64,000 nt of DNA from Paenibacillus donghaensis (GCF_002192415.1 NZ_CP021780.1:2914001-2978000), one strand, 5' to 3'. Numbered from the stretch's first letter, positions 47,741 to 57,516 are shown. The notes: generated by a model from the letters alone, not told the origin. Made by a program: numbers and translations.

Positions 47741-48700
47741 GTGAAAGTTGAAAGCGCTACAAAAGGGAAAGGCCCGGCATTAAAACAGCAACACACCATT
47801 TCTATTTCTAATAGTTTGCGGCAGGATTGGCAGCTATATCTGATCCTGGTAATTCCATTGTGCTTTGTTATTCTTTTTAAATATGCTCCAATGACGGGTC
47901 TGGTGCTTGCCTTTAAGGATTATAAGATCGCCAAAGGCTTCTGGGGCAGCGAATGGGTCGGCTTTGATGTTTTCCGAGAAATTTTCTCGAAGCCTGATTT
48001 TGCCCTTGCCCTCCGCAATACGGTAATGCTTAATCTGCTTGATCTCGTTTTCAGTTTTACGATGCCTATTGTTCTTGCACTGCTTCTAAACGAGATCAAG
48101 AGTGTCAAATTTAAACGTATGAACCAGACGTTGCTGTATCTGCCGCACTTTCTCTCTTGGATTATTATCGGCGCCATAGCCTACCAGCTTCTGGGTGAGG
48201 GCAGCGGTGCAATTAATAATGCGATTGCAAGCTTAGGCGGCAATCGAGTGCCGTTTCTGCAGGAGGATACTCATTGGCTGATCAGCTATCTGTTTATAGG
48301 TGTCTGGCAGAGTATGGGGTGGGGGACTATCCTTTATCTTGCCGCAATCAGCGGGATCAACCCGGAGATGTACGAAGCGGCAATTGTCGACGGGGCAGGA
48401 CGCTGGCGGAAAATATGGAATATAACGCTCCCTTCGATCCGGTTTACTATTATAACGCTGCTTATTATGAACCTTGGTAAAGTAATGGAGGGCTCGTTCG
48501 AGCGCATCTTTGCCCTGCAGAATAAAGCGACGACAGAGTTTACCACAACGATACCGGTACTGGTATACCGTTGGGGGATTGAAAGCGGTAATTTCAGCCG
48601 TGCAACGGCACTGGGATTATTTCAGGCAATCATTGGGCTGACAATGGTACTACTGGCTGATCGTGTTGCCAAAAAGCTCGGTGAAGACGGAATATTTTAG
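47741..48700 (+). CDS. LplB/YteP-type sugar ABC permease
   Basis: 319 residues with six membrane helices, YAPMTGLVLAFKDYKI near the N-terminus and EAAIVDGAGRWRKIWNITLP as the EAA loop, all typical of LplB-type permeases. GTG start with AAGGAGG seven bases upstream. First gene of the transport operon; the 278-base gap before it shows no clear promoter or gene. A shared MsmX-type ATPase is expected elsewhere. Confidence 0.9.
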   Translation: MKVESATKGKGPALKQQHTISISNSLRQDWQLYLILVIPLCFVILFKYAPMTGLVLAFKDYKIAKGFWGSEWVGFDVFREIFSKPDFALALRNTVMLNLLDLVFSFTMPIVLALLLNEIKSVKFKRMNQTLLYLPHFLSWIIIGAIAYQLLGEGSGAINNAIASLGGNRVPFLQEDTHWLISYLFIGVWQSMGWGTILYLAAISGINPEMYEAAIVDGAGRWRKIWNITLPSIRFTIITLLIMNLGKVMEGSFERIFALQNKATTEFTTTIPVLVYRWGIESGNFSRATALGLFQAIIGLTMVLLADRVAKKLGEDGIF

Positions 48701-48709
48701 GGGGGCAAC

Positions 48710-49609
48710 ATGAAATCATTTGACGGCACATTGGCCGTACAACCAAAAAAGCGGGTTGATATATGGGGGTTGCTGATTGGACTCGTATTGATTATTATCT
48801 CTCTAGTCTGTTTGCTGCCGTTTGTACATGTAGTTGCAAAGTCGTTCAGTGAAGATGCCTTTGTTATCGCCAATAAGGTGTTCCTGTGGCCAAAGGGCTT
48901 CAGTGTAGAGGCATATAAGAAAATTTTTGCTGACCAAAGCATTCTAAGATCCTTCTATATCTCGGTCATCGTAACCGTACTGTTTACCTTTATTGGGATG
49001 GTCATTACAATTTTGGCTGCCTATGCCTTGTCCCGCCAGCAGCTTAGATGGCGCACCGCGCTTACTATGATCTTTACCTTTCCGTTATTTTTCCACGGCG
49101 GGATTATCCCCGAATATATGATGATTAATAATCTGGGGATGCTGGATACGATATGGTCGCTGATTCTACCACTGGCTTTCAGCTCATTCAATCTGATTGT
49201 AATGAAGAGCGCGCTCAGCAGCAGCATTCCTGTCAGCCTGGAGGAGTCAGCCCGAATCGACGGTGCCGGACACTTCCGGATTCTGTGGAGCATTGTGCTC
49301 CCGTTGTCCAAACCGATTATTGCGACGCTATCCCTTTTTTATGCGGTAGGTCGGTGGAATTCGTATCAAGACGCTTTGTTTTATATTAAGCAGAATACGG
49401 ATTTGCGGCCCCTGCAGCTTAAGCTGTATTACCTGATTATCCAGGGCAGCGAGAGCTTTCAATTGGAGGCTACACAAGTGTCGCTGAGCAACCCCGAAAT
49501 CCTGAAGGCTTCATGCGTGGTGTTCGCCACGGTGCCTATCTTGTTAATATATCCGTTTATTCAAAAATATTTTGTACAAGGTGTCATGCTCGGTGCGATT
49601 AAAGAATAA
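48710..49609 (+). CDS. LplC/YtcP-type sugar ABC permease
   Basis: 299 residues, six membrane helices, EAA loop EESARIDGAGHFRILWSIVLP and the family end QKYFVQGVMLGAIKE. GGGGGG precedes the ATG. Nine bases separate it from the LplB-type gene; together they form the channel for imported rhamnogalacturonan oligosaccharides. Confidence 0.92.
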   Translation: MKSFDGTLAVQPKKRVDIWGLLIGLVLIIISLVCLLPFVHVVAKSFSEDAFVIANKVFLWPKGFSVEAYKKIFADQSILRSFYISVIVTVLFTFIGMVITILAAYALSRQQLRWRTALTMIFTFPLFFHGGIIPEYMMINNLGMLDTIWSLILPLAFSSFNLIVMKSALSSSIPVSLEESARIDGAGHFRILWSIVLPLSKPIIATLSLFYAVGRWNSYQDALFYIKQNTDLRPLQLKLYYLIIQGSESFQLEATQVSLSNPEILKASCVVFATVPILLIYPFIQKYFVQGVMLGAIKE

Positions 49610-49641
49610 TAAAAGCAGACTATTCAAATGGGGGAAATTAA

Positions 49642-51297
49642 ATGAAGCTACAAAAAGCATCTCTTGTGGTAAGTGCATTAATGATCGTAAGCAGTCTTCT
49701 TACGGCCTGTTCAAACAATAGCTCAGGAGGCAGCAACTCAAGCATTAAAGAATCGGCCCCTGCAAATACAGAAAGCAAAACAAATAATACCACAGAAGGG
49801 GAATATACCGATTATTCCAAAGGTTTTGACAAGAGGGTTACCCTTGAACTTCCTGTTTATGAGCGGGCATTCGAGGGCTGGAATGTGTCGGATAACTACT
49901 ACACACGCTGGATTCAAAAAGAGTTTGGCGATAAATATAACATCGATGTAAAATTCGTTCCGATTACACGTAAAGGTGAAGTAACGGATTACGAGCAGCT
50001 GCTGGCTTCCCATAATGCCCCGGATATCATTTTTCATTATGACATGCCGCAAGCCTTGGCTTATTACAGTGAAGAAGTGATGCAAGAGCTGGACCTTAAT
50101 GAAATCGCTTACTATGCACCGACTTATTGGAACAATATGCAGGATACAATGAATCAATACAGTAAAGTGGACGACAAAAATACGTTCTTCTTCGCAGCTC
50201 GTCCGGCTGCAGATAACTCTGTGCAGCTGATCCGAAAAGACTGGGTGGAGAAGGTCGGGATGAAAGTGGAGGATATCACCTCCATGGAGAAATACAACGA
50301 ATTGCTGAAGAAATGGAAGGATGCTGGTATCGGCATAGGCGCTGAGAGTTTGAAGAAAAACAATTACAACTTCAACTATAACTTCCGGCAATGGCCTGTT
50401 AATAAGGAAGAGCGCGCACTATACTCCGATCTTGGAGTGGCAGATTTGACGACCTCTGCAACAGAAGGATATCTGCGGAATCTGAACTACCAGTATAATA
50501 ACGGATTGATCGATAGAGAGTTCTATCTGCGCGATGATGAGAATAAGATTAAGGCTCAGTTTGTAGCGGGAAAAACCGGCACCTTTGGTCAATATCTGAC
50601 CAACAATACAGATGTAATGGATGCAACATTAAAAAACAATCCAAGCGCAGAGTTTGCTGTACTGCCCCGCTCAGCTGTGACCCCGGAAGGATTCAAAGCG
50701 CAGGAACGGGCGTATTGGCCGTTCGGCTTAATCATGGGAATTAATTATGATTCCACTGATCTGGAGCGTATTGCAGTATGGATGTATCTGGACTGGCTGA
50801 GCCAGCCGGAGAACCTGTTCTTACTGCAGAACGGCGTTGAAGGTCAGAATTATACGCTGGATGACGACGGGATTCCTGTCATCAATACGGAATTCAAGGG
50901 AGATTCCGTACTGTCTCAAAATAACAATAAAGACTACTGGTCCCTTATTACCGAGATGGTTCAGTATGACGATCCTGAAACGACGCGCAAAGCCTATATC
51001 CGTCTGTGGGCACCTGCAGGCTACGAGTATCTGGCTGAAGATATGCTCGAGAATTATGAGAAGAATGCCGAATACCGCACACCGGATGCACTGTTCAGTG
51101 TAGTGCTGGAGAAAGTGAATGAGTACAAGACAGACCTGAACGTACTCTTTCAGGAGCTGTATATCAAATGCGCGCTTGCTCCGTCAGATCAGTTCGATGC
51201 CACCTACGAGGCTGCCAAGAAGGCGTATCTCGATGCCGGATATCAGGAAATTCTGGATGAGAAGCAAAAAGCGATCGATGCAGGGCAATTCAATTAG
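49642..51297 (+). CDS. LplA/YtcQ-type solute-binding lipoprotein
   Basis: 551 residues. Lipoprotein signal with lipobox LLTAC at about residues 19-23, a Ser/Asn/Thr-rich linker, then the large two-lobed binding fold of LplA-type proteins (QLLASHNAPDIIFHYD, RKDWVEKVGMKVEDIT, YWPFGLIMGINYDS). GGGGGAAA precedes the ATG. It binds oligosaccharides outside the cell and delivers them to the two permeases. Confidence 0.9.
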   Translation: MKLQKASLVVSALMIVSSLLTACSNNSSGGSNSSIKESAPANTESKTNNTTEGEYTDYSKGFDKRVTLELPVYERAFEGWNVSDNYYTRWIQKEFGDKYNIDVKFVPITRKGEVTDYEQLLASHNAPDIIFHYDMPQALAYYSEEVMQELDLNEIAYYAPTYWNNMQDTMNQYSKVDDKNTFFFAARPAADNSVQLIRKDWVEKVGMKVEDITSMEKYNELLKKWKDAGIGIGAESLKKNNYNFNYNFRQWPVNKEERALYSDLGVADLTTSATEGYLRNLNYQYNNGLIDREFYLRDDENKIKAQFVAGKTGTFGQYLTNNTDVMDATLKNNPSAEFAVLPRSAVTPEGFKAQERAYWPFGLIMGINYDSTDLERIAVWMYLDWLSQPENLFLLQNGVEGQNYTLDDDGIPVINTEFKGDSVLSQNNNKDYWSLITEMVQYDDPETTRKAYIRLWAPAGYEYLAEDMLENYEKNAEYRTPDALFSVVLEKVNEYKTDLNVLFQELYIKCALAPSDQFDATYEAAKKAYLDAGYQEILDEKQKAIDAGQFN

Positions 51298-51318
51298 ATT
51301 TTAACTACAATGAGGACC

Positions 51319-51351
51319 GGCAAAACCTCACCTTTCAGGTGGGGTTTTGCC
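51319..51351 (+). other. Intercistronic hairpin between importer and hydrolase genes
   Basis: GGCAAAACCTCACC (51319-51332) pairs with GGTGGGGTTTTGCC (51338-51351), a 14-base stem with one G-T pair and a 5-base loop, with no T tail after it. It may protect the binding-protein transcript or allow partial termination before the enzyme genes. Confidence 0.6.
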
Positions 51352-51369
51352 AGAGGAGGCTTTACAGTT

Positions 51370-52407
51370 TTGAAACTGGAAATTGAAAATGTGGATCTTA
51401 AGAAGGTTGTAGACAGCGTGGTTGATTACACGCTTGGCATGGATATGACCTGGAACTGGCCTTGCGGTGTCGCCTATTACGGAGTCAGCCGGGCATACGA
51501 AGTGACGGGAGAGCAAAGCTATCTTGAACGGATGGCTGACTGGTGCGAGGAATACATTGAGGCGGGACTTCCGGCGGAGTGGACGGTCAACACCTGTGCC
51601 ATGGGCCACATGCTGCTAACTCTGTATGAGCAGACCAAGGAACAGAAATATCTTGATCTTATCGTAAGCAAGCTGGATTTTTTGGAGAACAGAGCCTTTC
51701 GTTTCGGAGACCATGTGCTTCAGCATACCGTATCGGATAAGAATGATTTTCCGGAGCAGGCTTGGGCGGACACCCTTTTCATGGCAGGCTACTTTCAATT
51801 GCGTGCAGGAGTACTGCTTGGTGAGAAACCGCTGGTTGAGGACGCGCTTCATCAATTTTTCTGGCATATTAATTATTTGCAGAATGAAAGCACCAGCCTG
51901 TGGTATCACGGATACAATCACATTCACCAGAATCATATGTCAGGCATTTACTGGGCGCGCGCCAATGCCTGGGCGGCTTATACCATGTCCAGAGTAGGGA
52001 AGGTTCTGCCGGAATCCTACCTGTATCCGCCTTACATGCATATTTCCAGTTCACTACGGGACCAGCTCGCAGCCATTAAAAAGCTGCAGAAGCCGGACGG
52101 CCTGTGGGGCACAGTGCTCGACCATCCGGAAGCTTACGGTGAAGTGTCGGCCACGGCGGGAATTGCCGCTGCCATGGTCATGCAGGGAAATCCGCTGCAT
52201 AACCAATATGTCAAGCAGGCGCTGCAAGGATTACTGAATAATATTTCCGATAACGGGCGTGTGCTGAATGTATCGGGCGGCACCGCTGTTATGAACAATC
52301 TTGCAGGCTATTTGGGTATCGACAGGAAGTGGGCTCAGGGATGGGGGCAGGGGCTGGCGCTTGCCTTGCTATCCGCTGTCATTGAAAATACTAACCTGAA
52401 AAGGTAG
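51370..52407 (+). CDS. GH105 unsaturated rhamnogalacturonyl hydrolase (YteR/YesR-like)
   Basis: About 345 residues, the usual length for a GH105 (alpha/alpha)6 barrel. Motifs: WNWPCGVAYYGVSRAY, NTCAMGHMLLTLYEQT, AWADTLFMAGYF (the likely catalytic Asp, about residue 134), YHGYNHIHQNHMSGIYWARANAWA, and AGIAAAMVMQG. The start is TTG at 51370, ten bases after AGAGGAGG; an ATG at 51310 lies before the hairpin and is less likely. No signal peptide. It removes the unsaturated galacturonyl residue left by the lyase, inside the cell. Confidence 0.9.
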   Translation: MKLEIENVDLKKVVDSVVDYTLGMDMTWNWPCGVAYYGVSRAYEVTGEQSYLERMADWCEEYIEAGLPAEWTVNTCAMGHMLLTLYEQTKEQKYLDLIVSKLDFLENRAFRFGDHVLQHTVSDKNDFPEQAWADTLFMAGYFQLRAGVLLGEKPLVEDALHQFFWHINYLQNESTSLWYHGYNHIHQNHMSGIYWARANAWAAYTMSRVGKVLPESYLYPPYMHISSSLRDQLAAIKKLQKPDGLWGTVLDHPEAYGEVSATAGIAAAMVMQGNPLHNQYVKQALQGLLNNISDNGRVLNVSGGTAVMNNLAGYLGIDRKWAQGWGQGLALALLSAVIENTNLKR

Positions 52408-52447
52408 ATAACAATAACAATGAAATCACCGAACATATGATTAGTCT

Positions 52448-52497
52448 GTTATAGATGATGCCGCTCTCTTAAAGGAAGCAGGCGTCATTTATAACAG
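52448..52497 (+). other. Long hairpin between GH105 and acetylesterase genes
   Basis: TGTTATAGATGATGCC (52448-52463) and GGCGTCATTTATAACA (52482-52497) pair over 16 positions with two G-T pairs around an 18-base loop. No T run follows. Possibly transcript processing or partial termination. Confidence 0.5.
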
Positions 52498-52529
52498 TTA
52501 GCGCAAAAGATTTATGAGGAGGCAGGAAC

Positions 52530-54314
52530 ATGTATTCAAGGACGTATACATTCTCTGGACATCTCAGCGATAAAGTGATTCATTTACCAGCTGAATATAT
52601 GTTTCAGGAAGAAGCAGGTGGCGGGTTCATCCCCTACACCGAGCCGTTTGGTAAAGGGATGGACAGATTTAAGGATTATGCAGGCTGGTACCCTTACCCG
52701 AAAGCAGAACAAGCGAGGGAAAGAATTGAACTGCTTCATACAGAATATGGAGTAGAACTGCATGAGGAGGGCTGGCCTCTGCGTTTCAGAGCGGTTGTTC
52801 CGGAGCCGGGCGTATATGCAGTGAAAATCCAAATTGCTGGGGGAGAAGAGGGAATATCGCGGCTGAATCTGTACTCTGGCCGCCGCAATCTGGCAAGGCG
52901 GGATATCTGTATTGCTCCGGGAGAAGTGTTTACTTATCAATACAAGGTGCATATATGCGATTATATACCGGTTGTCGGACAGCCGCCGCGAAGTGACCTG
53001 TCTGTCTATATCACAGTTTCAGGAACTTTAGCACGGTTAAGTGAAGTAAGCATCGAACAGTCTGAGGCTCCGACTTTATTTCTGGGAGGAGATTCCATAG
53101 TCGCGGATTACGCTGTCCAGTACCCGTATAATCCACTGATTTCAGGAGGATCATGGGGGCAACACTTGCTCCAATACTTCAATGGCACTGCAGTCGACAA
53201 TCAGGCGCATGGCGGGATGACGACGAACTGCTTCCGGGAAGACGGACATTGGGAGATTATCAACCGGCGGATCAGGCCAGGTGATGTCTTCATGTTCCAG
53301 TTCGGCCACAATGATCAGAAGCGAAGAAGCCTCGCCGCCTTCACGGGATATTCTGCGAATTTGCGCTGGTATGTCCATCAAGTAAGAAGCAAGGGGGCAA
53401 TCCCCGTTATCGTTACGTCTCTTAGTCGGATTCCAGGCAAAGATGAACAAGGCTGGTATGATCTGCTTGAGGATCATGCAGAAGCCTGCCGTAGAGTCGG
53501 ACGGGAGTGGCAGGTTCCGGTTATTGATCTGCATGAGTACAGCTTCCAGCTGTTCTGTCAGATGGGGAGGGATTCACTTAAGGGTTACTTTAAAGATGAA
53601 GCCCATACGAATGATTATGGTGCCGTGCTGATGGCGGAATTCATTGCCTCAGAGATCAAGCGCCAGAGCATTGAACCACTTTGCCGGCTTATGAATGAGC
53701 TTGGCCCGGCGCCTTGGGTACCCGATGAGTCATTGAGACCTCCTGCACAGCTATCGCCGCTTGATCTGCCCGAAGTACCTATTCTTCCTATGGACTTGCC
53801 GGAGTTGCCTTATGCTGACTGTGTAGGCATCAAGGAGCTGGATGGGTTAAAGGAAGCAATGGTCGACGGTTTGCTTGATCCAACGTTGAAATACTTTCAT
53901 CCATATGCCGAGATGCCACGGGGACAATTCGCCTTTGTGTTTCTTAAAGCGGCGCCTTACCCTAAGCGGCCTTATCAGGGCCGGTATTGTGATGTGTATA
54001 AATACGAATTTGATGCCGCGAACATCCAGGCCATGATTGACGGAGGACTCATTGATCAGTCCACTACTCCGGATGAAAGGTTCAGACCTGACGATGCACT
54101 GACCGGAGGAGAATGCATAAGCGTTATCATCCTTCACCTTTATGAAGCAAGTGGCCGGAATTACAGCCTGGCAGCCTGTGAGCGGCAGGCGCAGAGCCTG
54201 GGACTGTTATGGGAGGGCTACGGACGCGGTAAGAAGGTCAATCGGGCGGATTGCGTAACTGCGTTAGTACGAATGATGAAGCTGGCGAAATTAGAAGGGA
54301 GAATACTAAATTAA
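52530..54314 (+). CDS. Rhamnogalacturonan acetylesterase-like SGNH hydrolase with SLH-like repeats
   Basis: 594 residues. An N-terminal beta-rich region (about 1-175), an SGNH esterase (about 178-395) with LGGDSIV (nucleophile Ser), a Gly in AHGGMT, GHNDQ and KDEAHTND (catalytic Asp/His), as in CE12 enzymes; a Pro/Leu-rich linker; and a C-terminal part (about 430-590) with three units resembling SLH repeats (GLLDPTLKYFHPYAEMPRGQ; YCDVYKYEFDAANIQAMIDG with RFRPDDALTGGE; SLGLLWEGYGRGKKVNRAD). No signal peptide is visible, so the cell-wall role of SLH modules is puzzling. GAGGAGG precedes the ATG. It probably removes acetyl groups from imported oligosaccharides. Confidence 0.82.
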   Translation: MYSRTYTFSGHLSDKVIHLPAEYMFQEEAGGGFIPYTEPFGKGMDRFKDYAGWYPYPKAEQARERIELLHTEYGVELHEEGWPLRFRAVVPEPGVYAVKIQIAGGEEGISRLNLYSGRRNLARRDICIAPGEVFTYQYKVHICDYIPVVGQPPRSDLSVYITVSGTLARLSEVSIEQSEAPTLFLGGDSIVADYAVQYPYNPLISGGSWGQHLLQYFNGTAVDNQAHGGMTTNCFREDGHWEIINRRIRPGDVFMFQFGHNDQKRRSLAAFTGYSANLRWYVHQVRSKGAIPVIVTSLSRIPGKDEQGWYDLLEDHAEACRRVGREWQVPVIDLHEYSFQLFCQMGRDSLKGYFKDEAHTNDYGAVLMAEFIASEIKRQSIEPLCRLMNELGPAPWVPDESLRPPAQLSPLDLPEVPILPMDLPELPYADCVGIKELDGLKEAMVDGLLDPTLKYFHPYAEMPRGQFAFVFLKAAPYPKRPYQGRYCDVYKYEFDAANIQAMIDGGLIDQSTTPDERFRPDDALTGGECISVIILHLYEASGRNYSLAACERQAQSLGLLWEGYGRGKKVNRADCVTALVRMMKLAKLEGRILN

Positions 54315-55651
54315 TGTTGAACACAAATTTCTATGGAACCTCTTTTGAGATGGATGAAATACTAGAACCACCTTTTCAGGGACAATATTTCTATGCTGAG
54401 GATTATAGGATGCTTGATTTGGACCAGGCTGTTGATTATCAAGTCATTCAAAGAGCGGTTGATGCCTGCTCTGCTCAAGGAGGCGGTACCGTGATTGTGT
54501 CCCGGGGGGAGTGGAGCTCAGGACCCATCCATTTAAGAAGCAATATCCATCTGTCAGTTAAGAAGGGAGCTGTCATTCATTTCAGCGATACCTTCGCTCA
54601 TTATCTTCCCCCGGTGTTTACGAGATGGGAGGGGATGGAATGCTATAATTATTCTCCGCTGATCTACGCCAGAGACTGTGAGAACATAGCTGTTACAGGT
54701 GAAGGCACACTGAACGGAAACGGAGAAGCATGGTGGCATTGGAAGCAGCTTCAGCAGACAGCGGCCGATAAGCTATGTTATGCCGAAAGGGACAGAATCC
54801 CTGTACAGGAGAGAGTTTTCGGTACGGAGGAGGCTGCCTTAAGACCCTCTTTCATTCAACCTATGAACTGCCGGAATGTGCTGATTGAAGGGCTTTCCAT
54901 CCATAATGGTCCCCAGTGGACCGTACATCCTGTATATTGTGAGAATGTAATTATCCGCAGGATTGATATCATCAGCTGCGGCCCCAATACCGATGGGCTG
55001 AACCCCGACTCCTGCAGAAATGTACTGATTGAGGATTGCAGCTTCGAGACCGGGGATGACTGCATTGCCATCAATTCCGGCATGAATGAGGATGGCTGGC
55101 GGGTCAATAAGCCTTGCGAGAACATTGTCATTAGAAATTGTGTAATGAAGGAGGGGCACGGGGGACTCGTCATTGGTAGTGGGATGTCGGGCGGAGTAAG
55201 GAATGTCTACGCCCATGACTGCACCATTACCGGGGGAGACCGTGGAATTCGGCTGAAATCCATGCGTGGCAGAGGTGGCTTCGTGGAGAATATCCGGTTT
55301 GAGCATATCAAGATCAATAATGTCAGAGAAGAGGCTGTACAAATCAATATGTACTACGGGTACAGTACCGTGGTTCCCAAAACCAGTATACCTTCCGATT
55401 TCAGCAATATTTATATGAAGGATATTACCGGAGAGGGCGCCGGAATCGCCGTGGAAATCAAGGGGCTGCCGGAGCACCGCTTAAAAAATATCAGCCTTGA
55501 AAATATAAGTCTTAGTGCGGACAACGCCATGATCTGCAGTGACGTTGAAAACATTGTCCTGAAGAATTTCGATGTGCTGGCAACCGTCAACAAGAGCACG
55601 GAATTTGTAAATATTGACCGTCTGCAGATTGAGCATTTCAGCGTGCGCTGA
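54314..55651 (+). CDS. GH28 polygalacturonase-like hydrolase
   Basis: About 445 residues, right-handed beta-helix. Active site motifs are NTDGLNPDSC, TGDDC (Asp248/Asp249), GHGGLVIGSG (His282) and RGIRLKS. The ATG at 54314 overlaps the previous stop (TAATG); a longer frame from 54251 would lie inside the upstream gene. No signal peptide, so it acts on imported galacturonic-acid-containing oligosaccharides. Last gene of the operon before a terminator hairpin. The exact linkage cut is unknown; GH28 includes exo-acting and rhamnogalacturonan enzymes. Confidence 0.9.
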   Translation: MLNTNFYGTSFEMDEILEPPFQGQYFYAEDYRMLDLDQAVDYQVIQRAVDACSAQGGGTVIVSRGEWSSGPIHLRSNIHLSVKKGAVIHFSDTFAHYLPPVFTRWEGMECYNYSPLIYARDCENIAVTGEGTLNGNGEAWWHWKQLQQTAADKLCYAERDRIPVQERVFGTEEAALRPSFIQPMNCRNVLIEGLSIHNGPQWTVHPVYCENVIIRRIDIISCGPNTDGLNPDSCRNVLIEDCSFETGDDCIAINSGMNEDGWRVNKPCENIVIRNCVMKEGHGGLVIGSGMSGGVRNVYAHDCTITGGDRGIRLKSMRGRGGFVENIRFEHIKINNVREEAVQINMYYGYSTVVPKTSIPSDFSNIYMKDITGEGAGIAVEIKGLPEHRLKNISLENISLSADNAMICSDVENIVLKNFDVLATVNKSTEFVNIDRLQIEHFSVR

Positions 55652-55676
55652 AGAGTGGATTGAACAAAAATGCAGC

Positions 55677-55704
55677 CACCCCTCCTCAAAATTAAGGAGG
55701 GGTG
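55677..55704 (+). terminator. Terminator hairpin after the pectin operon
   Basis: CACCCCTCCT (55677-55686) pairs perfectly with AGGAGGGGTG (55695-55704), followed by TTAAAGG. A GC-rich stem with a weak T tail. Confidence 0.65.
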
Positions 55705-55775
55705 TTAAAGGTTTAAGCAACAGCCAGACATCAGGCTGTATGGGGCAGTGATTAGATTGGCATGCGGACGCTAAA

Positions 55776-55800
55776 AAGCCCATACCACCGGTATGGGCTT
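55776..55800 (-). terminator. Terminator of the second GH2 gene
   Basis: AAGCCCATACC (55776-55786) pairs with GGTATGGGCTT (55790-55800); on the minus strand the stem runs into TTTTTAG. It lies just after the stop of the gene at 55807. Confidence 0.8.
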
Positions 55801-55806
55801 GAATGA

Positions 55807-57516
55807 TTATTCCGTCCAGGAACGGTAGATCCGGCGTACCTCGCGGAACGACTGCTTGGGCTTGCGGTATTCATTAACCAGACCCTTGTTGTTGAACCCG
55901 CGGGCACGGTCGCGGAAGTTCTTGCTGCTGCTCTTCAGATCGCCCCGGATGTCTGCAAACTGCCAGATGAAGGTTCCGCCGATCTTAGGATCATTTTTGA
56001 AGATCGCCAGTGCCTCGGTAACGATGTGGGCCTGGTAATCCTCGCTGAACAATCTTGGCTCCCAGCCTACATCCCCGAACAGCCCTGCGCCGCCGAACTC
56101 AGTCATCAGCACCACCTTGTTTCCGGCTCCCAACTGCTCCGCCCGCTTATGGAACTGTTCCAGCATGTCTTTGAAGCCGCTTACGTCGCCTTCATACCAG
56201 CCAAAGTATTTGTTAATGCCGATGACATCGAACAGCGGAAGCAGAATATCTTCAAGCGGATGCATTGTGGCGTAGGTAACCAGCCTGGAGGTGTCAAGCT
56301 TCTTCACCAACCCGATTAGAGCCTGTGTGAACGCGAAGGCTTCCTGCGTGCGGGTATCAATCTCATTATGAACAGACCAGAAGATTACGCTCGGGTGATG
56401 AATATGCAAGCCGATCATTTCTTCAATCATGGTGAGCGCGCGCTCCTGGAAGAGCGGCTCACTTACCGTTTCATTCGGCAGAAAGGCTCCCCAGATCGGA
56501 ATTTCGCTCCAGTACACCATGCCGTGCTCATCAAGCAGATCCAGCCAATACGGGCTCTGGGGATAATGCGAGCCCCGGACGGAATTACAGCCAAGCTCCA
56601 GAATAATATCGAGCTCTTTATGCATCAGTTTCGGAGGGAAGGCAAACCCCCACTCGGGATGCTCTTCATGACGGTTCACACCCTTCAGATAAATAGGGGA
56701 ACCGTTAATCAGAATGCGATGGTCTTTGGTCTCAATGCGGCGGAAGCCGATCCGTTCAAACTTGTCGTCTTCCGCCGTCCGTACACGAAAGGTATACAGC
56801 TCAGGGCTGCCGACGTTCCACAGTCGCACCTCAGGCAGGAGCTTCTTGAACGTATGGCTGAAGGTCTGGCCAGCCTCAATCTGCACTTCTTCCGAATGCA
56901 ATTCATGTCCGCCTTCGCTGAGTGCCAGTCTAGTCGTCTGCACGGATTGCAGGAAGGAACGGATCTGTACCTGAACAGATACATCCGCGTCTGCGCCCTG
57001 CAGCTCATAATCAATCTTCACCCGTTCGATATACAGATCAGGCAAATATTGCAGCTCGACCGAGCGGATAATGCCGCCGTAATGGAACCAGTCCACTTGT
57101 TCAGTCGGAATCGTAAGACGGTCCAGGGTGCTGTCCGTCCGGACGACAATCTCATGTTCTCCGGCCGCCAAGGAAGGGACAATGAATTCAAAGGGTGTAA
57201 ATCCGCCATAGTGATAGCCCAGGTGCTGGCCGTCCAAATAAACCTCGGCATGTCCCATCACGGCATGAAAGATGAGTCTGACATGCTGAGGATTCTCAAT
57301 CCGTATTTTTTTACGATACCAGCCGACTCCTTCATATTCGTACATGCCCAGTTCATTATTCCAGCACGACGGTACATAAAGAGATAGTGGAGAATGTGGA
57401 AAACGCTCAAACCATTTTTCTTGAACACCCATATTTAACGGATCTTTCATGAAGTCCCATGGCCCGTCCAACAGCTGATTTCTCCGAATTTGATGCTCGG
57501 GAAAAGTCCTTAACAA
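55807..57516 (-). CDS. Glycoside hydrolase family 2, beta-glucuronidase-like
   Basis: 569 residues, the typical size for bacterial beta-glucuronidases, no signal peptide. Jelly-roll N-terminus (LDGPWDFMKD, EGVGWYRKKI, EVYLDGQHLGYHYGGFTPFEF), an immunoglobulin-like domain, and a TIM barrel (INGSPIYLKGVNRHEEHPEWG). Acid/base Glu385 in SVHNEID and nucleophile Glu473 in MTEFGG. Divergent from the AraC gene at 57666. It probably releases glucuronic acid or a related sugar from side chains of imported pectin fragments; beta-galactosidase activity is an alternative. Confidence 0.87.
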   Translation of the reverse strand: MLRTFPEHQIRRNQLLDGPWDFMKDPLNMGVQEKWFERFPHSPLSLYVPSCWNNELGMYEYEGVGWYRKKIRIENPQHVRLIFHAVMGHAEVYLDGQHLGYHYGGFTPFEFIVPSLAAGEHEIVVRTDSTLDRLTIPTEQVDWFHYGGIIRSVELQYLPDLYIERVKIDYELQGADADVSVQVQIRSFLQSVQTTRLALSEGGHELHSEEVQIEAGQTFSHTFKKLLPEVRLWNVGSPELYTFRVRTAEDDKFERIGFRRIETKDHRILINGSPIYLKGVNRHEEHPEWGFAFPPKLMHKELDIILELGCNSVRGSHYPQSPYWLDLLDEHGMVYWSEIPIWGAFLPNETVSEPLFQERALTMIEEMIGLHIHHPSVIFWSVHNEIDTRTQEAFAFTQALIGLVKKLDTSRLVTYATMHPLEDILLPLFDVIGINKYFGWYEGDVSGFKDMLEQFHKRAEQLGAGNKVVLMTEFGGAGLFGDVGWEPRLFSEDYQAHIVTEALAIFKNDPKIGGTFIWQFADIRGDLKSSSKNFRDRARGFNNKGLVNEYRKPKQSFREVRRIYRSWTE

